Source: Mesobacillus jeotgali (lineage in GTDB: Bacteria; Bacillota; Bacilli; Bacillales; Cytobacillaceae). From it: 64,000 bases of DNA. A program made the translations under genes and the position numbers. Within the stretch, counting starts at the first letter, position 1, and the number at the start of each line of letters is the position of its first letter. Positions 17,962-27,637 of the stretch are shown here, in pieces. The stretch is from assembly GCF_014856545.2 (NCBI RefSeq), contig NZ_CP109811.1:1730001-1794000 (forward strand), given 5' to 3'. The notes below the pieces were generated by a model. It had not been told where the DNA came from. It did no database searches and was given only the letters and a program-made list of their open reading frames with translations.

Positions 17962-19818
17962 ATGGAAACAGGAGCGCTTCAAGGCTTATTTAACCAGAAA
18001 ACATCACAACAAATAAAAACATCCGAATTCCGGCCCGGACAAATCATAAATGGCAAAATTCTAAAGCTGTACCCTGAGCAAGTAGCTGAAGTACAGATTG
18101 GGAATCAAAAGATGATTGCTCAACTAGAAGCGCCGTTGTCAGCAAATGAGCGCTATTGGTTTCAGGTCCAGCCTGGAGAAGGGAAGGTCCATTTAAAGGT
18201 AATCAGTTCAGGTGCTGAGGAGAAAGGCCAGCTGGGGAGCCTGTCGAAAATCCTTGGAGAATTTTCAATTCAGCCCACGAAGGAAAACATTGAACTGGTA
18301 CGCTTTTTTATCAAGGAACAGCTTCCGGTAAACCGTGAACTGCTTAAGCAGGCATCAGAGTGGTTAAGCATGGTGGATTCACGCGCTGCCGGGCAGGATG
18401 CAATAAAAATGATCCTGACTAGAGGGATTCCGTATACACAGACGGCGTTTGAAGCCCTTCACACCACTGCTAAAGAGCCGTCTTTGGTTCTGTTGATGGA
18501 GAAGCTTGAAAAGGCTTTGGATACGGCATCGAGTTCTGCTGCAGGTACAAACCTCCAGAAACTATTGAATGAAATGCTGCCTGCCAATAAAACAGCAGCT
18601 TCCGAAACTGCCCTGAATCATCTAGCAGGGATATGGCTTAAGAGAGACGGGAAGGAAAGCCATGCGGCATTGGAGCTGCTTAAACAGTTTGGTGCAATTA
18701 CTTCGAAAGGAAGCGAAAGCATCGTTCTGCAACAGATGCTGTCTAGGCTGCAGTACTCTAATACAATCGGAGAAGAATTGCCTGCCGGGCTGAATTTTGC
18801 CAAAAATGTCATGACTCTTATAGGCGATGGTGATCGTTCCGCGGCCAGACAGATGATCACAAGCTTCATTCCGGAAAAAATTCTTTCTGCTAATGAGCTT
18901 GTAGAATCACTTAAATTGCTATTCAACCGGGCACCTGGTAAAGAAGCGGAGGTACAGCAAGGGCTCCAGGCTTTCAGACAGTTAATGTCGATGGCGAGTG
19001 AAGGAGAGTCCCTGTCCATTTTACTGGGGGGTAAGGATAGGTGGCAGCAGGCAGGGATGGATCTGCTTAAGGCTGCAGCCCAGCCTCAATCTGGCAATTT
19101 TACAGGCCTCCATACCCAGCTTTTGTCAGAAGCAGCTGGCAAGGCAGAACAGCCAGCCGCAATGCAAGAAGCCGGAGCAGCACTGCTCACTGACACAAAG
19201 ATTAAAACATTCCTGTCAGCTCTTGGCCTTTCGTATGAACACCAGCTTGGCGAGGTGTTAAAGGATGGTGAGATTGGCAGGCCGCATGTTTCGGAGACAC
19301 TTAAACCCTTGTTGCTGCGCCTATTGAGCGAGAATCCCCCTGCAGCTGTAAAAGAAGCTTCAGAGCAGCTTTTGAACAAAATTACCGGATTCCAGCTGCT
19401 TTCGCAGGAAGCGGGTCCAATCCAGCAGCTCGTCGTGCAAATCCCCTTTATGCTGGGTGGAAAAACGAATGAACTAACGATGCAATGGAGCGGGCAGAAA
19501 ACCGAAGATGGAAAAATTGACGCTGCTTTTTGCCGTGTGCTCTTTTACCTTAAACTTGAGCATTTGAATGATCTAATTGTGGATATGCAAGTTCAGAATC
19601 GCGTCATGAGTGTGCAGATTTTTAACGAAAATCCAGCTCTGAAAAAAATGGCAGAGCAACTGACACCGTTGTTGAAATCAAAATTAGCGGAAGTTAATTA
19701 TCAGCTGTCCTCAGTTCATTTCCATGTCCCGGGACAAACTCAGTCAGCTCGAAACCAGCGCAGTCTGCAAGATTTATATAGCCAAAAAGAATATAGCGGA
19801 GTGGATATCAAAATATGA
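17962..19818 (+). CDS. ylqG: YlqG: large protein with a FliK-like C-terminal domain
   Basis: The 618-residue protein has no recognisable enzyme motif. Residues 1-480 are helical and rich in Ala, Leu, Gln and Lys, like the variable part of hook-length proteins. Residues about 530-592 align by eye with the C-terminal Flg_hook domain of FliK: EHLNDLIVDMQVQNRVMSVQ against EHLGSIRIELFQRD in this window's fliK, then a helix and a closing beta strand. ATG 17962 has GCAGGTGG just upstream; an in-frame TTG at 17944 does not. The gene overlaps ylqH by 4 bp. Function is unknown; the pairing with an FlhB-like partner suggests a secretion-switch role. Confidence 0.75.
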   Translation: METGALQGLFNQKTSQQIKTSEFRPGQIINGKILKLYPEQVAEVQIGNQKMIAQLEAPLSANERYWFQVQPGEGKVHLKVISSGAEEKGQLGSLSKILGEFSIQPTKENIELVRFFIKEQLPVNRELLKQASEWLSMVDSRAAGQDAIKMILTRGIPYTQTAFEALHTTAKEPSLVLLMEKLEKALDTASSSAAGTNLQKLLNEMLPANKTAASETALNHLAGIWLKRDGKESHAALELLKQFGAITSKGSESIVLQQMLSRLQYSNTIGEELPAGLNFAKNVMTLIGDGDRSAARQMITSFIPEKILSANELVESLKLLFNRAPGKEAEVQQGLQAFRQLMSMASEGESLSILLGGKDRWQQAGMDLLKAAAQPQSGNFTGLHTQLLSEAAGKAEQPAAMQEAGAALLTDTKIKTFLSALGLSYEHQLGEVLKDGEIGRPHVSETLKPLLLRLLSENPPAAVKEASEQLLNKITGFQLLSQEAGPIQQLVVQIPFMLGGKTNELTMQWSGQKTEDGKIDAAFCRVLFYLKLEHLNDLIVDMQVQNRVMSVQIFNENPALKKMAEQLTPLLKSKLAEVNYQLSSVHFHVPGQTQSARNQRSLQDLYSQKEYSGVDIKI

Positions 19819-20099
19819 AACCACCAAAGCATACAAGGAGATCAGCTGTTGCCCTGGGGTATAATGCAGGAACTATGGACGCTCCTAAAGTAATGGCGAA
19901 GGGGAAAGGGCTACTGGCTGAACAAATCATTGGAAAAGCGAAGGATCACGACATTCCCATCCAGGAAGACCCATCACTTGTCGAAGTGTTGAGCCAGCTT
20001 GAACTGAATGACCGGATACCAGAGGAACTATATCAAGCAGTAGCTGAAGTATTTTCCTTTGTCTATCATTTGGATAAACAAGCAGGAAGACAAAAATAA
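19815..20099 (+). CDS. ylqH: YlqH: free-standing FlhB cytoplasmic-domain homologue without the NPTH cleavage site
   Basis: This 94-residue protein aligns along its length with the part of FlhB that follows self-cleavage (FlhB residues 275-361 in this window). Shared features are A-x-AL-Y, DAP-V-AKG, IPEE(L/F)-(Q/K)AVAE and F-YVY/FVYH. Where FlhB has NPTH, YlqH has HTRR, so no autocleavage is expected and none is needed, because the chain already starts there. It is translated from an ATGA overlap with ylqG. No membrane spans. It probably binds export substrates or a FliK-like partner. Confidence 0.85.
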   Translation: MKPPKHTRRSAVALGYNAGTMDAPKVMAKGKGLLAEQIIGKAKDHDIPIQEDPSLVEVLSQLELNDRIPEELYQAVAEVFSFVYHLDKQAGRQK

Positions 20100-20153
20100 T
20101 ATTTTCACAAACCACGATATCAAGTATAGCTTTTTTAGCGTGTTTTTTCTTAG

Positions 20154-20190
20154 TAAAAGCCGGGAAATGCAGTCTTCCCGGCTTTTAGTC
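20154..20190 (+). terminator. Intrinsic terminator after ylqH
   Basis: A perfect 13-bp stem (20154-20166 with 20175-20187) with an 8-base loop has a T-rich right arm. It ends the rnhB-ylqG-ylqH unit. Confidence 0.85.
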
Positions 20191-20257
20191 TGCGCAAGTA
20201 TTTGTACGGATGTTTTTTTGCAATATTTAAAATGGGGAAATATTTAAATCATAATGG

Positions 20258-20286
20258 TAGACAATCAATATTTCATTATATAAAAT
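20258..20286 (+). promoter_or_regulatory. Promoter of sucCD
   Basis: TAGACA (20258-20263), 17 bp, TAAAAT (20281-20286); both boxes match consensus at five of six bases. It lies 113 bp before the sucC start. Confidence 0.65.
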
Positions 20287-20299
20287 GAAAGCGCAGTCT
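20286..20299 (+). promoter_or_regulatory. Possible cre (CcpA) site at the sucCD start
   Basis: TGAAAGCGCAGTCT fits the cre consensus TGWAANCGNTNWCA at all but two positions, and it overlaps the predicted transcription start. Repression of TCA-cycle genes by CcpA is known in bacilli. This site is inferred only. Confidence 0.35.
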
Positions 20300-20398
20300 A
20301 TTTTTTAAAAATTTAAATGAATTATATTTTCTACTTAGGAAAGTGCATTTCAGGTATCTGGAAGTATTGAGTTTTCCTAATAGATAGGAGGATGGGAA

Positions 20399-21559
20399 AT
20401 GAATGTCCATGAGTATCAAGGAAAAGAAATCCTCAGAAAATATGGGGTAAAAGTACCGAATGGGAAGGTTGCTTTTACAGTCGATGAAGCTGTTGAAGCA
20501 GCTAAAGAGCTTGGGTCATCAGTTGTAGTTGTAAAAGCTCAAATCCATGCTGGCGGAAGGGGTAAAGCCGGCGGTGTCAAGGTTGCAAAGAACCTTGATG
20601 AAGTACGTACATATGCTTCTGAAATTCTGGGCAAGACACTGGTTACTCACCAGACAGGTCCAGAAGGCAAGGAAGTAAAACGCCTGTTGATTGAGGAAGG
20701 CTGTGACATCAAGAAGGAGTACTATGTAGGCCTTGTGCTTGACCGTGCAACTTCACGTGTTGTCCTTATGGCTTCTGAAGAAGGCGGAACGGAAATCGAA
20801 GAGGTTGCTGAAGCGACTCCTGAAAAAATCTTCAAAGAAGAAATCGATCCTGTATTAGGGCTTATGCCATACCAGGCTCGCCGTATCGCATTCAACATCA
20901 ACATCCCTAAGGAACTAGTCAACCAGGCTGTAAAGTTCATGATGGGCTTATATAACGCTTATGTTGAAAAGGATTGCTCAATCGCTGAAATCAACCCGCT
21001 GGTTGTTACTGGTGACGGACAGGTAATGGCACTTGACGCTAAATTGAATTTTGATTCAAACGCGCTATACCGCCAGAAGGATATCCTTGAGTACCGCGAC
21101 CTTGAAGAAGAGGATCCAAAGGAAATCGAAGCATCCAAGTATGACCTTAGCTATATTTCTTTAGATGGAAATATCGGCTGCATGGTTAACGGTGCAGGTC
21201 TTGCGATGGCAACAATGGACATCGTGAAGCATTATGGCGGAGACCCTGCAAACTTCCTTGATGTTGGGGGCGGCGCTACTGCAGAGAAAGTAACAGAAGC
21301 ATTCAAAATCATCCTTTCAGATCCTAACGTAAAAGGAATCTTTGTTAATATCTTCGGCGGCATCATGAAGTGTGATGTTATCGCTACTGGTGTTGTGGAA
21401 GCTGCCAAGCAGGTTGGACTTGAGGTTCCGCTTGTCGTTCGTCTTGAAGGTACGAACGTTGATCTTGGAAAACAGATTCTTAATGAGTCTGGCTTGAATA
21501 TCATTGCTGCTGAATCAATGGCAGACGGCGCTGAAAAAATCGTTTCATTAGTTAAGTAG
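20399..21559 (+). CDS. sucC: Succinyl-CoA synthetase beta subunit (ADP-forming)
   Basis: With SucD it converts succinyl-CoA to succinate with substrate-level ATP formation in the TCA cycle. The 386 residues (B. subtilis 385) comprise an N-terminal ATP-grasp domain ([17 protein letters not shown] near 45-61) and a C-terminal CoA-ligase domain with [16 protein letters not shown] near 317-332. ATG 20399 follows AGGAGG (20386-20391). sucD lies 22 bp downstream. Confidence 0.98.
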   Translation: MNVHEYQGKEILRKYGVKVPNGKVAFTVDEAVEAAKELGSSVVVVKAQIHAGGRGKAGGVKVAKNLDEVRTYASEILGKTLVTHQTGPEGKEVKRLLIEEGCDIKKEYYVGLVLDRATSRVVLMASEEGGTEIEEVAEATPEKIFKEEIDPVLGLMPYQARRIAFNINIPKELVNQAVKFMMGLYNAYVEKDCSIAEINPLVVTGDGQVMALDAKLNFDSNALYRQKDILEYRDLEEEDPKEIEASKYDLSYISLDGNIGCMVNGAGLAMATMDIVKHYGGDPANFLDVGGGATAEKVTEAFKIILSDPNVKGIFVNIFGGIMKCDVIATGVVEAAKQVGLEVPLVVRLEGTNVDLGKQILNESGLNIIAAESMADGAEKIVSLVK

Positions 21560-21581
21560 GATCGAAAGGAGAGAATTTGAC

Positions 21582-22484
21582 GTGAGCGTATTCATTAATA
21601 AAGATACAAAGGTCATTGTTCAAGGGATTACGGGTTCTACTGCCCTTTTCCATACAAAACAAATGCTTGAATATGGTACAAAAATTGTTGGAGGAACATC
21701 TCCAGGCAAGGGCGGTACAGAAGTTGAAGGCGTGCCTGTATTCAATACTGTCCAAGAAGCTGTTGATGCAACAGGTGCAAATGCGTCTGTAATCTATGTG
21801 CCTGCTCCATTTGCGGCGGATGCGATCGTTGAAGCTGTTGATGCAGAGCTTGATTTGGCAATCTGTATCACTGAGCATATCCCGGTATTGGATATGGTGA
21901 AGGTGAAGCGTTACATGGAAGGCAGAAAGACTCGCCTTGTGGGACCTAACTGCCCTGGTGTCATCACTCCGGAAGAGTGCAAGATCGGAATCATGCCTGG
22001 ATATATCCATACAAAAGGCCATGTCGGCGTTGTATCACGTTCTGGAACGTTGACATATGAAGCAGTACACCAATTGACACAAGCAGGAATCGGCCAGTCT
22101 ACAGCTGTAGGTATCGGCGGAGACCCGGTTAACGGAACAAACTTTATCGATGTCCTGAAGGCATTCAATGAAGATCCGGAAACATATGCGGTCATCATGA
22201 TCGGTGAAATCGGCGGTACATCTGAAGAAGAAGCAGCAGAATGGGTCAAGGCAAACATGACTAAGCCTGTTGTCGGCTTCATCGGCGGAAGAACTGCACC
22301 TCCTGGAAAGCGCATGGGCCACGCTGGTGCGATCATTTCAGGCGGCAAGGGTACAGCAGACGAAAAGATCCGCGTAATGAACGAGTGCGGCATCCAGGTT
22401 GCTGAAACGCCATCCGTAATGGGTGAAACCTTGATCAAGGTTTTGAAGGAACAAGACCTTTACGATCAGTGCAAAACACACTAA
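21582..22484 (+). CDS. sucD: Succinyl-CoA synthetase alpha subunit
   Basis: It binds CoA and carries the phosphohistidine intermediate, His247 in [13 protein letters not shown]. The 300-residue length equals that of B. subtilis SucD. The N-terminal CoA-binding Rossmann domain begins [20 protein letters not shown]. Start is GTG 21582 with AAAGGAGAG upstream. It forms a two-gene operon with sucC. Confidence 0.98.
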   Translation: MSVFINKDTKVIVQGITGSTALFHTKQMLEYGTKIVGGTSPGKGGTEVEGVPVFNTVQEAVDATGANASVIYVPAPFAADAIVEAVDAELDLAICITEHIPVLDMVKVKRYMEGRKTRLVGPNCPGVITPEECKIGIMPGYIHTKGHVGVVSRSGTLTYEAVHQLTQAGIGQSTAVGIGGDPVNGTNFIDVLKAFNEDPETYAVIMIGEIGGTSEEEAAEWVKANMTKPVVGFIGGRTAPPGKRMGHAGAIISGGKGTADEKIRVMNECGIQVAETPSVMGETLIKVLKEQDLYDQCKTH

Positions 22485-22497
22485 AATATACAACAAG

Positions 22498-22527
22498 ACA
22501 GTCCCTCCTTACAGAGGGGCTGTTTAT
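22498..22527 (+). terminator. Intrinsic terminator after sucD
   Basis: A 10-bp stem (22498-22507 with 22514-22523, one G-T pair) is followed by TTTATT. It lies about 20 bp before the dprA start, so dprA transcription probably depends on read-through or a weak local promoter. Confidence 0.75.
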
Positions 22528-22546
22528 TAATCCCAGGGGGAAGCAA

Positions 22547-23401
22547 ATGGATGAATTGAAAAAGAAACTAATCCGTCTTGTCCATAGCAAAAATGCGAGT
22601 TGGAAAACTATCTATTCTGCACTCAAAACAAATACTGAACTAGCTGATTATAAAACTGCAAAGTATTCCTCTATCAATCCTCAAGTGCAACAAGTCAACA
22701 GAGACCATCAATTTATTTCCATCGACAAACTGCTCAATGACTACACCTCAAAGAAAATTCACCTGATCACTGTTTTTGATCCCGAATATCCAATTAATCT
22801 TAAGACAATCTATCAGCCACCCTGGATTCTCTTTGCCAGGGGAGATTTATCTTTGCTAAAGAACCCTATGAGCCTTGCTGTTGTTGGCTCAAGGAACGCC
22901 TCATCATACGGCATAGAAGCGATCGATTATTTATTTCCTTCATTAATAGAGAAGAACATACAGATAGTAAGTGGTCTTGCAAGGGGGATCGATGCCCATG
23001 CCCATAAAGCAGCCATTAAATTGGGCGGAAAAACAATCGGTGTAATAGCTGGCGGGTTTAACAATCTTTATCCTAAGGAAAATGTTAAATTGGCAGAGTA
23101 CATGATGGAAAAACAACTCGTATTGTCCGAGTATCCACCAGAGACAATGCCGGCGAAATGGCACTTTCCGATGCGAAACAGGATTATCAGCGGTCTTTCA
23201 GGGGGTACACTTGTTATTGAAGCGAGGAAAAAGAGCGGTTCACTTATTACAGCAGATTTTGCATTGAATGAGGGCAGAGATGTTTTTGCTGTCCCCGGAA
23301 GCATTTTGACACCTGATTCCGATGGAGTCCATTATTTAATCCAGCAAGGAGCCAAACTGGTCAAGTGTTCCGAGGATATTTTAGAGGAACTTGGTATGTA
23401 A
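22547..23401 (+). CDS. dprA: DNA processing protein DprA (Smf)
   Basis: DprA protects incoming single-stranded DNA and loads RecA during natural transformation. The 284 residues comprise an N-terminal SAM-like helical region and a Rossmann-type DprA fold with GSRNASSYG near 114-122 and SGLARGIDAHAHKAA near 141-155. The start was moved from an upstream in-frame ATG inside sucD to ATG 22547, which has CAGGGGGAAG just before it and gives a length near B. subtilis DprA (297). The C-terminal winged-helix domain seen in some DprA proteins is lacking. Confidence 0.94.
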   Translation: MDELKKKLIRLVHSKNASWKTIYSALKTNTELADYKTAKYSSINPQVQQVNRDHQFISIDKLLNDYTSKKIHLITVFDPEYPINLKTIYQPPWILFARGDLSLLKNPMSLAVVGSRNASSYGIEAIDYLFPSLIEKNIQIVSGLARGIDAHAHKAAIKLGGKTIGVIAGGFNNLYPKENVKLAEYMMEKQLVLSEYPPETMPAKWHFPMRNRIISGLSGGTLVIEARKKSGSLITADFALNEGRDVFAVPGSILTPDSDGVHYLIQQGAKLVKCSEDILEELGM

Positions 23402-23769
23402 TGTGGGATATTCGTATAAAATGCAAAAAAGCAAATTTAAAATTTTTAAAGTGTGAGGTTTATGAAACAAAGAGCAGGACAAAGAATGATATAGTGCTAG
23501 GCTGCAGCAATAATTGTATTGGGTGGATATAATAGAAAAAAGTTAGAAAAAGTTTCGGAAATATACTATTTCAGCAAGTTATTTTTATATTTGAATGAAA
23601 ATTTACATCAAAAAGGTTGAAATAATTTTCAATCTGTTATACATTTTGCATCAGGTATTTTAAAATTTCTTAAAGAGATGAAACCGTTTACTTTCAACGG
23701 TTGATTTGACAACATTATGATTAGTTGATAATAATTAATGTAATTTTATACCTCTAAGGAGGAAATTGG
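23402..23769 (+). other. AT-rich gap between dprA and topA
   Basis: This 368-bp gap holds no credible ORF. Near its end are a 7-bp inverted repeat (AACCGTT 23682-23688, AACGGTT 23696-23702) and the topA promoter. I see nothing I can name in 23402-23680, apart from a TATAAT at 23528-23533 with no fitting -35. Confidence 0.6.
23706..23734 (+). promoter_or_regulatory. Promoter of topA
   Basis: Perfect TTGACA at 23706-23711. A -10 of TAATAA at 23729-23734 gives a 17-bp spacer and a TG two bases upstream. GATAAT at 23727-23732 is an alternative with a 15-bp spacer. An inverted repeat abuts the -35 box. Confidence 0.6.
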
Positions 23770-25845
23770 ATGTCGGATTTTTTAGTCATCGTTGAATCGC
23801 CTGCAAAGGCAAAGACGATTGAGCGTTACCTTGGAAAAAAATATAAAGTGAAAGCCTCTATGGGGCATTTGATAGATTTGCCTAAGAGCCAGATGGGAAT
23901 CGATACAGAAAATAATTATAATCCTAAGTACATTACGATCAGGGGCAAGGGGCCTGTTCTGAAGGAATTGAAAACTGCTGCTAAAAAGGCAAAGAAAGTC
24001 TACCTCGCGGCTGACCCCGACAGAGAAGGGGAAGCGATTGCCTGGCATTTGGCCAAAAGTCTCGACGTGGATGTCCATTCGGACTGCAGGGTTGTATTCA
24101 ATGAAATTACAAAGGATGCCATCAAGGAATCTTTTAAACATCCGCGGGCGATCAATATGGACCTCGTAGATGCCCAGCAGGCACGCCGTGCTCTGGACAG
24201 ACTGGTAGGATATAATATTAGCCCGCTGCTTTGGAAGAAGGTCAAGAAAGGGCTGAGTGCAGGGCGAGTGCAATCAGTTGCTTTAAGGATGATCATTGAC
24301 CGTGAGAAGGAAATCGCTGCGTTTGTTCCAGAAGAATATTGGACAATCGGTGCTGAATTCCTGAAAGGCAAAAGTTCATTTGAAGCTTCTTTTTACGGAA
24401 TTGGCAAACAAAAAGCTGAGTTAAAGTCTGAAGAGGATGTCAAAAATATCCTTAAGCAGGTGAAGGGAAACAAATTCACTGTTGAGTCGGTGACAAAGAA
24501 AGAACGAAAGCGTAATCCTGCACCGCCATTCATTACTTCTTCATTGCAGCAGGAGGCAGCCCGAAAGCTCAACTTCAGAGCCAAAAAGACTATGATGCTT
24601 GCCCAGCAGCTTTATGAAGGAATCGATCTTGGAAAAGAAGGTACAGTCGGTTTGATTACGTATATGAGAACGGACTCCATACGGATTTCTGAAGTGGCAC
24701 AAGGAGAAGCAAGGGAATACATCACAAGTGAGTATGGAGAAAATTTCATACAGACAGAGGCCAGGAAAGAGAAGAAGCAATCCAATGCTCAAGATGCACA
24801 TGAAGCAATCCGGCCAACCAGCACAATGAAGGTTCCCGAGAAGATAAAGGAATTCCTCTCAAGGGATCAGTACAGGCTTTATAAACTTATCTGGGAACGG
24901 TTCGTCGCAAGCCAAATGGCTCCTGCGATCATGGATACGATGAGCGTTGATTTGAAGAATGGAGAGGTTACTTTCCGCGCGACAGGCTCAAAGGTCAAAT
25001 TCCCGGGGTTCATGAAGGTTTATGTAGAAGGTTCGGATGACCAGGTTGAAGAAAAGGATAAGTTCCTTCCTGACCTTAGGGAAGGTGACGAGGTCACAAA
25101 GAAAGAGATCGAACCGAAGCAGCACTTTACACAGCCTCCTCCAAGATATACTGAAGCAAGGCTCGTCAGGACGCTTGAGGAAATGGGGATTGGCCGGCCA
25201 TCAACATATGCGCCAACCCTGGATACAATCCAGAAGAGGGGCTATGTATCACTTGATAATAAACGGTTCGTGCCGACTGAGCTTGGTGAAGTTATCCATG
25301 AGCTGATGCTGGAATTCTTCCCGGAAATCCTGGATCTTGAGTTCACCGCCAAAATGGAGCAGAACCTCGATAATATTGAAGATGGAAAAATCAATTGGGT
25401 CAACGTCATTGACGAATTTTACCGTGATTTTGAAAAGCATCTCCAAGTAGCTGAAAAGGAGATGCAGGAAATCGAAATCAAGGATGAACCCGCCGGAGAA
25501 GATTGCGATCAATGCGGTTCTGCTATGGTATTCAAAATGGGCCGGTACGGCAAATTCATGGCCTGCAGTAATTTCCCGGAATGCAGGAATACGAAGGCGA
25601 TCGTTAAGGAAATCGGGGTTAAATGCCCCAAATGTGAAGAAGGCAATATCATTGAGCGCAAGAGCAAAAAACGCCGGATTTTTTACGGCTGCGACCGTTT
25701 CCCAGAGTGCGATTTCCTATCATGGGATAAACCACTTGCAAGGAAATGCCCTAAATGCGAAAATATGCTAGTTGAAAAGAAGCTCAAAAAGGGTGTTCAG
25801 GTTCAATGTACGGAATGCGACTATAAAGAGGAACCACAAAGCTAG
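23770..25845 (+). CDS. topA: DNA topoisomerase I
   Basis: This type IA enzyme relaxes negative supercoils. The 691 residues comprise a Toprim domain with Glu9 and the acidic triad in ADPDREGE (81-88), and catalytic Tyr298 in ITYMRTDS. The C-terminus has three C4 zinc ribbons: CDQC...CSNFPEC (from about 579), CPKC...CDRFPEC, and CPKC...CTEC at the end. Length equals B. subtilis TopA. ATG 23770 follows AAGGAGG (23756-23762). Confidence 0.98.
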   Translation: MSDFLVIVESPAKAKTIERYLGKKYKVKASMGHLIDLPKSQMGIDTENNYNPKYITIRGKGPVLKELKTAAKKAKKVYLAADPDREGEAIAWHLAKSLDVDVHSDCRVVFNEITKDAIKESFKHPRAINMDLVDAQQARRALDRLVGYNISPLLWKKVKKGLSAGRVQSVALRMIIDREKEIAAFVPEEYWTIGAEFLKGKSSFEASFYGIGKQKAELKSEEDVKNILKQVKGNKFTVESVTKKERKRNPAPPFITSSLQQEAARKLNFRAKKTMMLAQQLYEGIDLGKEGTVGLITYMRTDSIRISEVAQGEAREYITSEYGENFIQTEARKEKKQSNAQDAHEAIRPTSTMKVPEKIKEFLSRDQYRLYKLIWERFVASQMAPAIMDTMSVDLKNGEVTFRATGSKVKFPGFMKVYVEGSDDQVEEKDKFLPDLREGDEVTKKEIEPKQHFTQPPPRYTEARLVRTLEEMGIGRPSTYAPTLDTIQKRGYVSLDNKRFVPTELGEVIHELMLEFFPEILDLEFTAKMEQNLDNIEDGKINWVNVIDEFYRDFEKHLQVAEKEMQEIEIKDEPAGEDCDQCGSAMVFKMGRYGKFMACSNFPECRNTKAIVKEIGVKCPKCEEGNIIERKSKKRRIFYGCDRFPECDFLSWDKPLARKCPKCENMLVEKKLKKGVQVQCTECDYKEEPQS

Positions 25846-25872
25846 AGTGAGCCGATGGCTCACTCTTTATCT
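25844..25872 (+). terminator. Intrinsic terminator after topA
   Basis: A perfect 10-bp stem (25844-25853 with 25857-25866), loop GAT, then TTATCTTT. It overlaps the topA stop codon. Confidence 0.8.
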
Positions 25873-25887
25873 TTGTAAAGAGGTTAC

Positions 25888-25919
25888 CGGGACTGACCAA
25901 GGCGCTTCCGCTTTTCTTT
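25888..25919. repeat. Partial tail copy of repeat family 2
   Basis: These 32 bases are identical to 26009-26040, the 3' end of the adjacent full element. They form an exact direct repeat that flanks it on the 5' side. This looks like a remnant of a second, tandem copy. Confidence 0.85.
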
Positions 25920-26040
25920 GTCCAGCTCCAGGCCTAGCCCCTCGAGACGCTTCAGTCCTGCCAATGAAGTTAAAAAACGACTTCACTGTCAGGTCCTCCA
26001 ACGCTTGTCGGGACTGACCAAGGCGCTTCCGCTTTTCTTT
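25919..26040. repeat. Intergenic repeat family 2, copy D (between topA and trmFO)
   Basis: It has the same block order as copy C at 5686-5805, starting TGTCCAGCTCCAG and ending GGCGCTTCCGCTTTTCTTT. It contains the hairpin GAAGT...ACTTC around 25966-25986. It is bounded on the left by a 32-bp copy of its own tail. No ORF. It lies between the topA terminator and the trmFO promoter. Confidence 0.85.
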
Positions 26041-26149
26041 TTTTGAAACTTTTTCTTTCATTTTCGTAAATGAAAGTGCAAAATGATACAAGTATCAGGG
26101 TAAAGTAAGTAAGGTTGAGTATATAATAGAAGCTTTATGTCAAGGCAAG

Positions 26150-26158
26150 TGTTATAAT
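26150..26158 (+). promoter_or_regulatory. Extended -10 promoter of trmFO
   Basis: TGTTATAAT is a perfect extended -10 element with no clear -35. It lies 112 bp before the trmFO start. Confidence 0.5.
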
Positions 26159-26269
26159 AATTATTTTAAAAAGGCTGATGCTTTTACTTTGCCTGTTAAG
26201 ATATGAATCAGAAAAGGCAATTGGACTTTCAACAAACAAAATTTCTAATAGCTACTGGAGGAAATAGAA

Positions 26270-27577
26270 ATGACTGAAGCTACTGTAAATGTCGTTGGTG
26301 CCGGATTGGCAGGAAGTGAAGCTGCATGGCAGCTTGCTGAAAGAGGCATCAAGGTGAACTTATACGAGATGAGACCGGTTAAACAGACCCCGGCACACCA
26401 TACTGATAAATTTGCTGAGCTGGTTTGCAGCAACTCTTTGAGAGCCAACACTTTAACTAACGCAGTTGGTGTTTTAAAGGAAGAAATGAGGAACCTGAAT
26501 TCTGTCATCATCTCGGCAGCGGACGCATGTGCTGTTCCGGCAGGCGGAGCTTTGGCAGTAGATCGCCACGAGTTCGCTGCGCATGTAACCAGCCGTGTAA
26601 AGGAACATCCCAATGTTACTGTATTTAATGAAGAAATCACTGAAATTCCACAAGGTCCAACCATCATTGCGACGGGGCCGCTGACAAGCCAGGCGCTTTC
26701 CCAGCAACTAAAGGAGCTTACAGGGGAAGAATATTTATATTTTTATGACGCGGCAGCCCCAATTATCGAGAAAGACAGCATTGACATGGACAAGGTCTAT
26801 CTGAAATCCAGATATGATAAAGGCGAAGCAGCTTATCTTAACTGTCCGATGACAGAGGAGGAATTTGACCGTTTTTATGAAGCGCTGATTTCTGCTGAAA
26901 CAGTTCCTCTTAAGGAGTTTGAAAAAGAAATCTTTTTTGAGGGTTGTATGCCAATAGAGGTCATGGGTCAAAGAGGGAGAAAGACAATGCTTTTCGGGCC
27001 GATGAAGCCGGTTGGGCTCGAAGATCCTAGAACTGGTAAACGTCCTTATGCAGTGGTACAGCTTCGCCAGGATGATGCAGCTGGAACACTTTATAATATT
27101 GTAGGCTTCCAGACTCATTTGAAATGGGGGCCGCAAAAGGAAGTCATTCAATTGATTCCAGGACTGGAAAACGCTGAAATCGTCCGTTACGGTGTCATGC
27201 ATCGTAACACCTTTATCAACTCACCTAAAGTTTTAAAAGCAACATATCAATTCAGGAATAGAGAAGATTTATTCTTTGCCGGACAAATGACAGGTGTTGA
27301 GGGTTATGTTGAATCAGCGGCTAGCGGACTGATTGCTGGAATAAATGCGGCCCGTCTTGTAAAAGGCGATGAGCCGGTGGAATTCCCTCATGAAACAGCA
27401 ATGGGCAGCATGGCCAGATATATAACAACGACTAACGCGAAAAACTTCCAGCCTATGAATGCAAACTTCGGGCTTTTCCCTGATCTTCCCGAAAGAATCA
27501 AGGCTAAGCAGGAACGCAATGAGAAGCATGCTTCCAGAGCATTGGAAACAATTCAGAAATTTGTGAAAAATTTGTAA
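26270..27577 (+). CDS. trmFO: Folate-dependent tRNA (uracil54-C5)-methyltransferase TrmFO (Gid)
   Basis: This flavoenzyme uses methylenetetrahydrofolate to form m5U54 in the T-loop of tRNA. The 435 residues (same as B. subtilis) include the FAD-binding [11 protein letters not shown] near 10-20, the cysteine-bearing [11 protein letters not shown] near 48-58 and [11 protein letters not shown] near 223-233, and the C-terminal FAD segment [21 protein letters not shown] 26270 has GGAGG upstream. Confidence 0.97.
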   Translation: MTEATVNVVGAGLAGSEAAWQLAERGIKVNLYEMRPVKQTPAHHTDKFAELVCSNSLRANTLTNAVGVLKEEMRNLNSVIISAADACAVPAGGALAVDRHEFAAHVTSRVKEHPNVTVFNEEITEIPQGPTIIATGPLTSQALSQQLKELTGEEYLYFYDAAAPIIEKDSIDMDKVYLKSRYDKGEAAYLNCPMTEEEFDRFYEALISAETVPLKEFEKEIFFEGCMPIEVMGQRGRKTMLFGPMKPVGLEDPRTGKRPYAVVQLRQDDAAGTLYNIVGFQTHLKWGPQKEVIQLIPGLENAEIVRYGVMHRNTFINSPKVLKATYQFRNREDLFFAGQMTGVEGYVESAASGLIAGINAARLVKGDEPVEFPHETAMGSMARYITTTNAKNFQPMNANFGLFPDLPERIKAKQERNEKHASRALETIQKFVKNL

Positions 27578-27601
27578 TTTCTATTGCGAGGGCTATATAA
27601 A
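27572..27601 (+). promoter_or_regulatory. Possible promoter of xerC-hslVU-codY
   Basis: TTGTAA (27572-27577), 18 bp, TATAAA (27596-27601). A 7-bp inverted repeat (AGGGCTA 27589-27595, TAGCCCT 27617-27623) surrounds the -10 and start region. Confidence 0.4.
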
Positions 27602-27637
27602 TATGATACTATTTAGTAGCCCTTGTGAGGTGACAAG

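Noticed and set aside
19815..20099. ylqH as a broken flhB pseudogene
   Set aside because: It has its own start coupled to ylqG, a proper stop, a conserved place next to rnhB in bacilli, and a full-length flhB exists elsewhere in the window.
20059..20247. Short ORF across the ylqH end and terminator
   Set aside because: It crosses a strong terminator, has no SD, and overlaps ylqH.
25867..26091. Antisense ORF across repeat family 2 (74 codons)
   Set aside because: It lies fully on repeat DNA and the matching copy C does not keep the frame.
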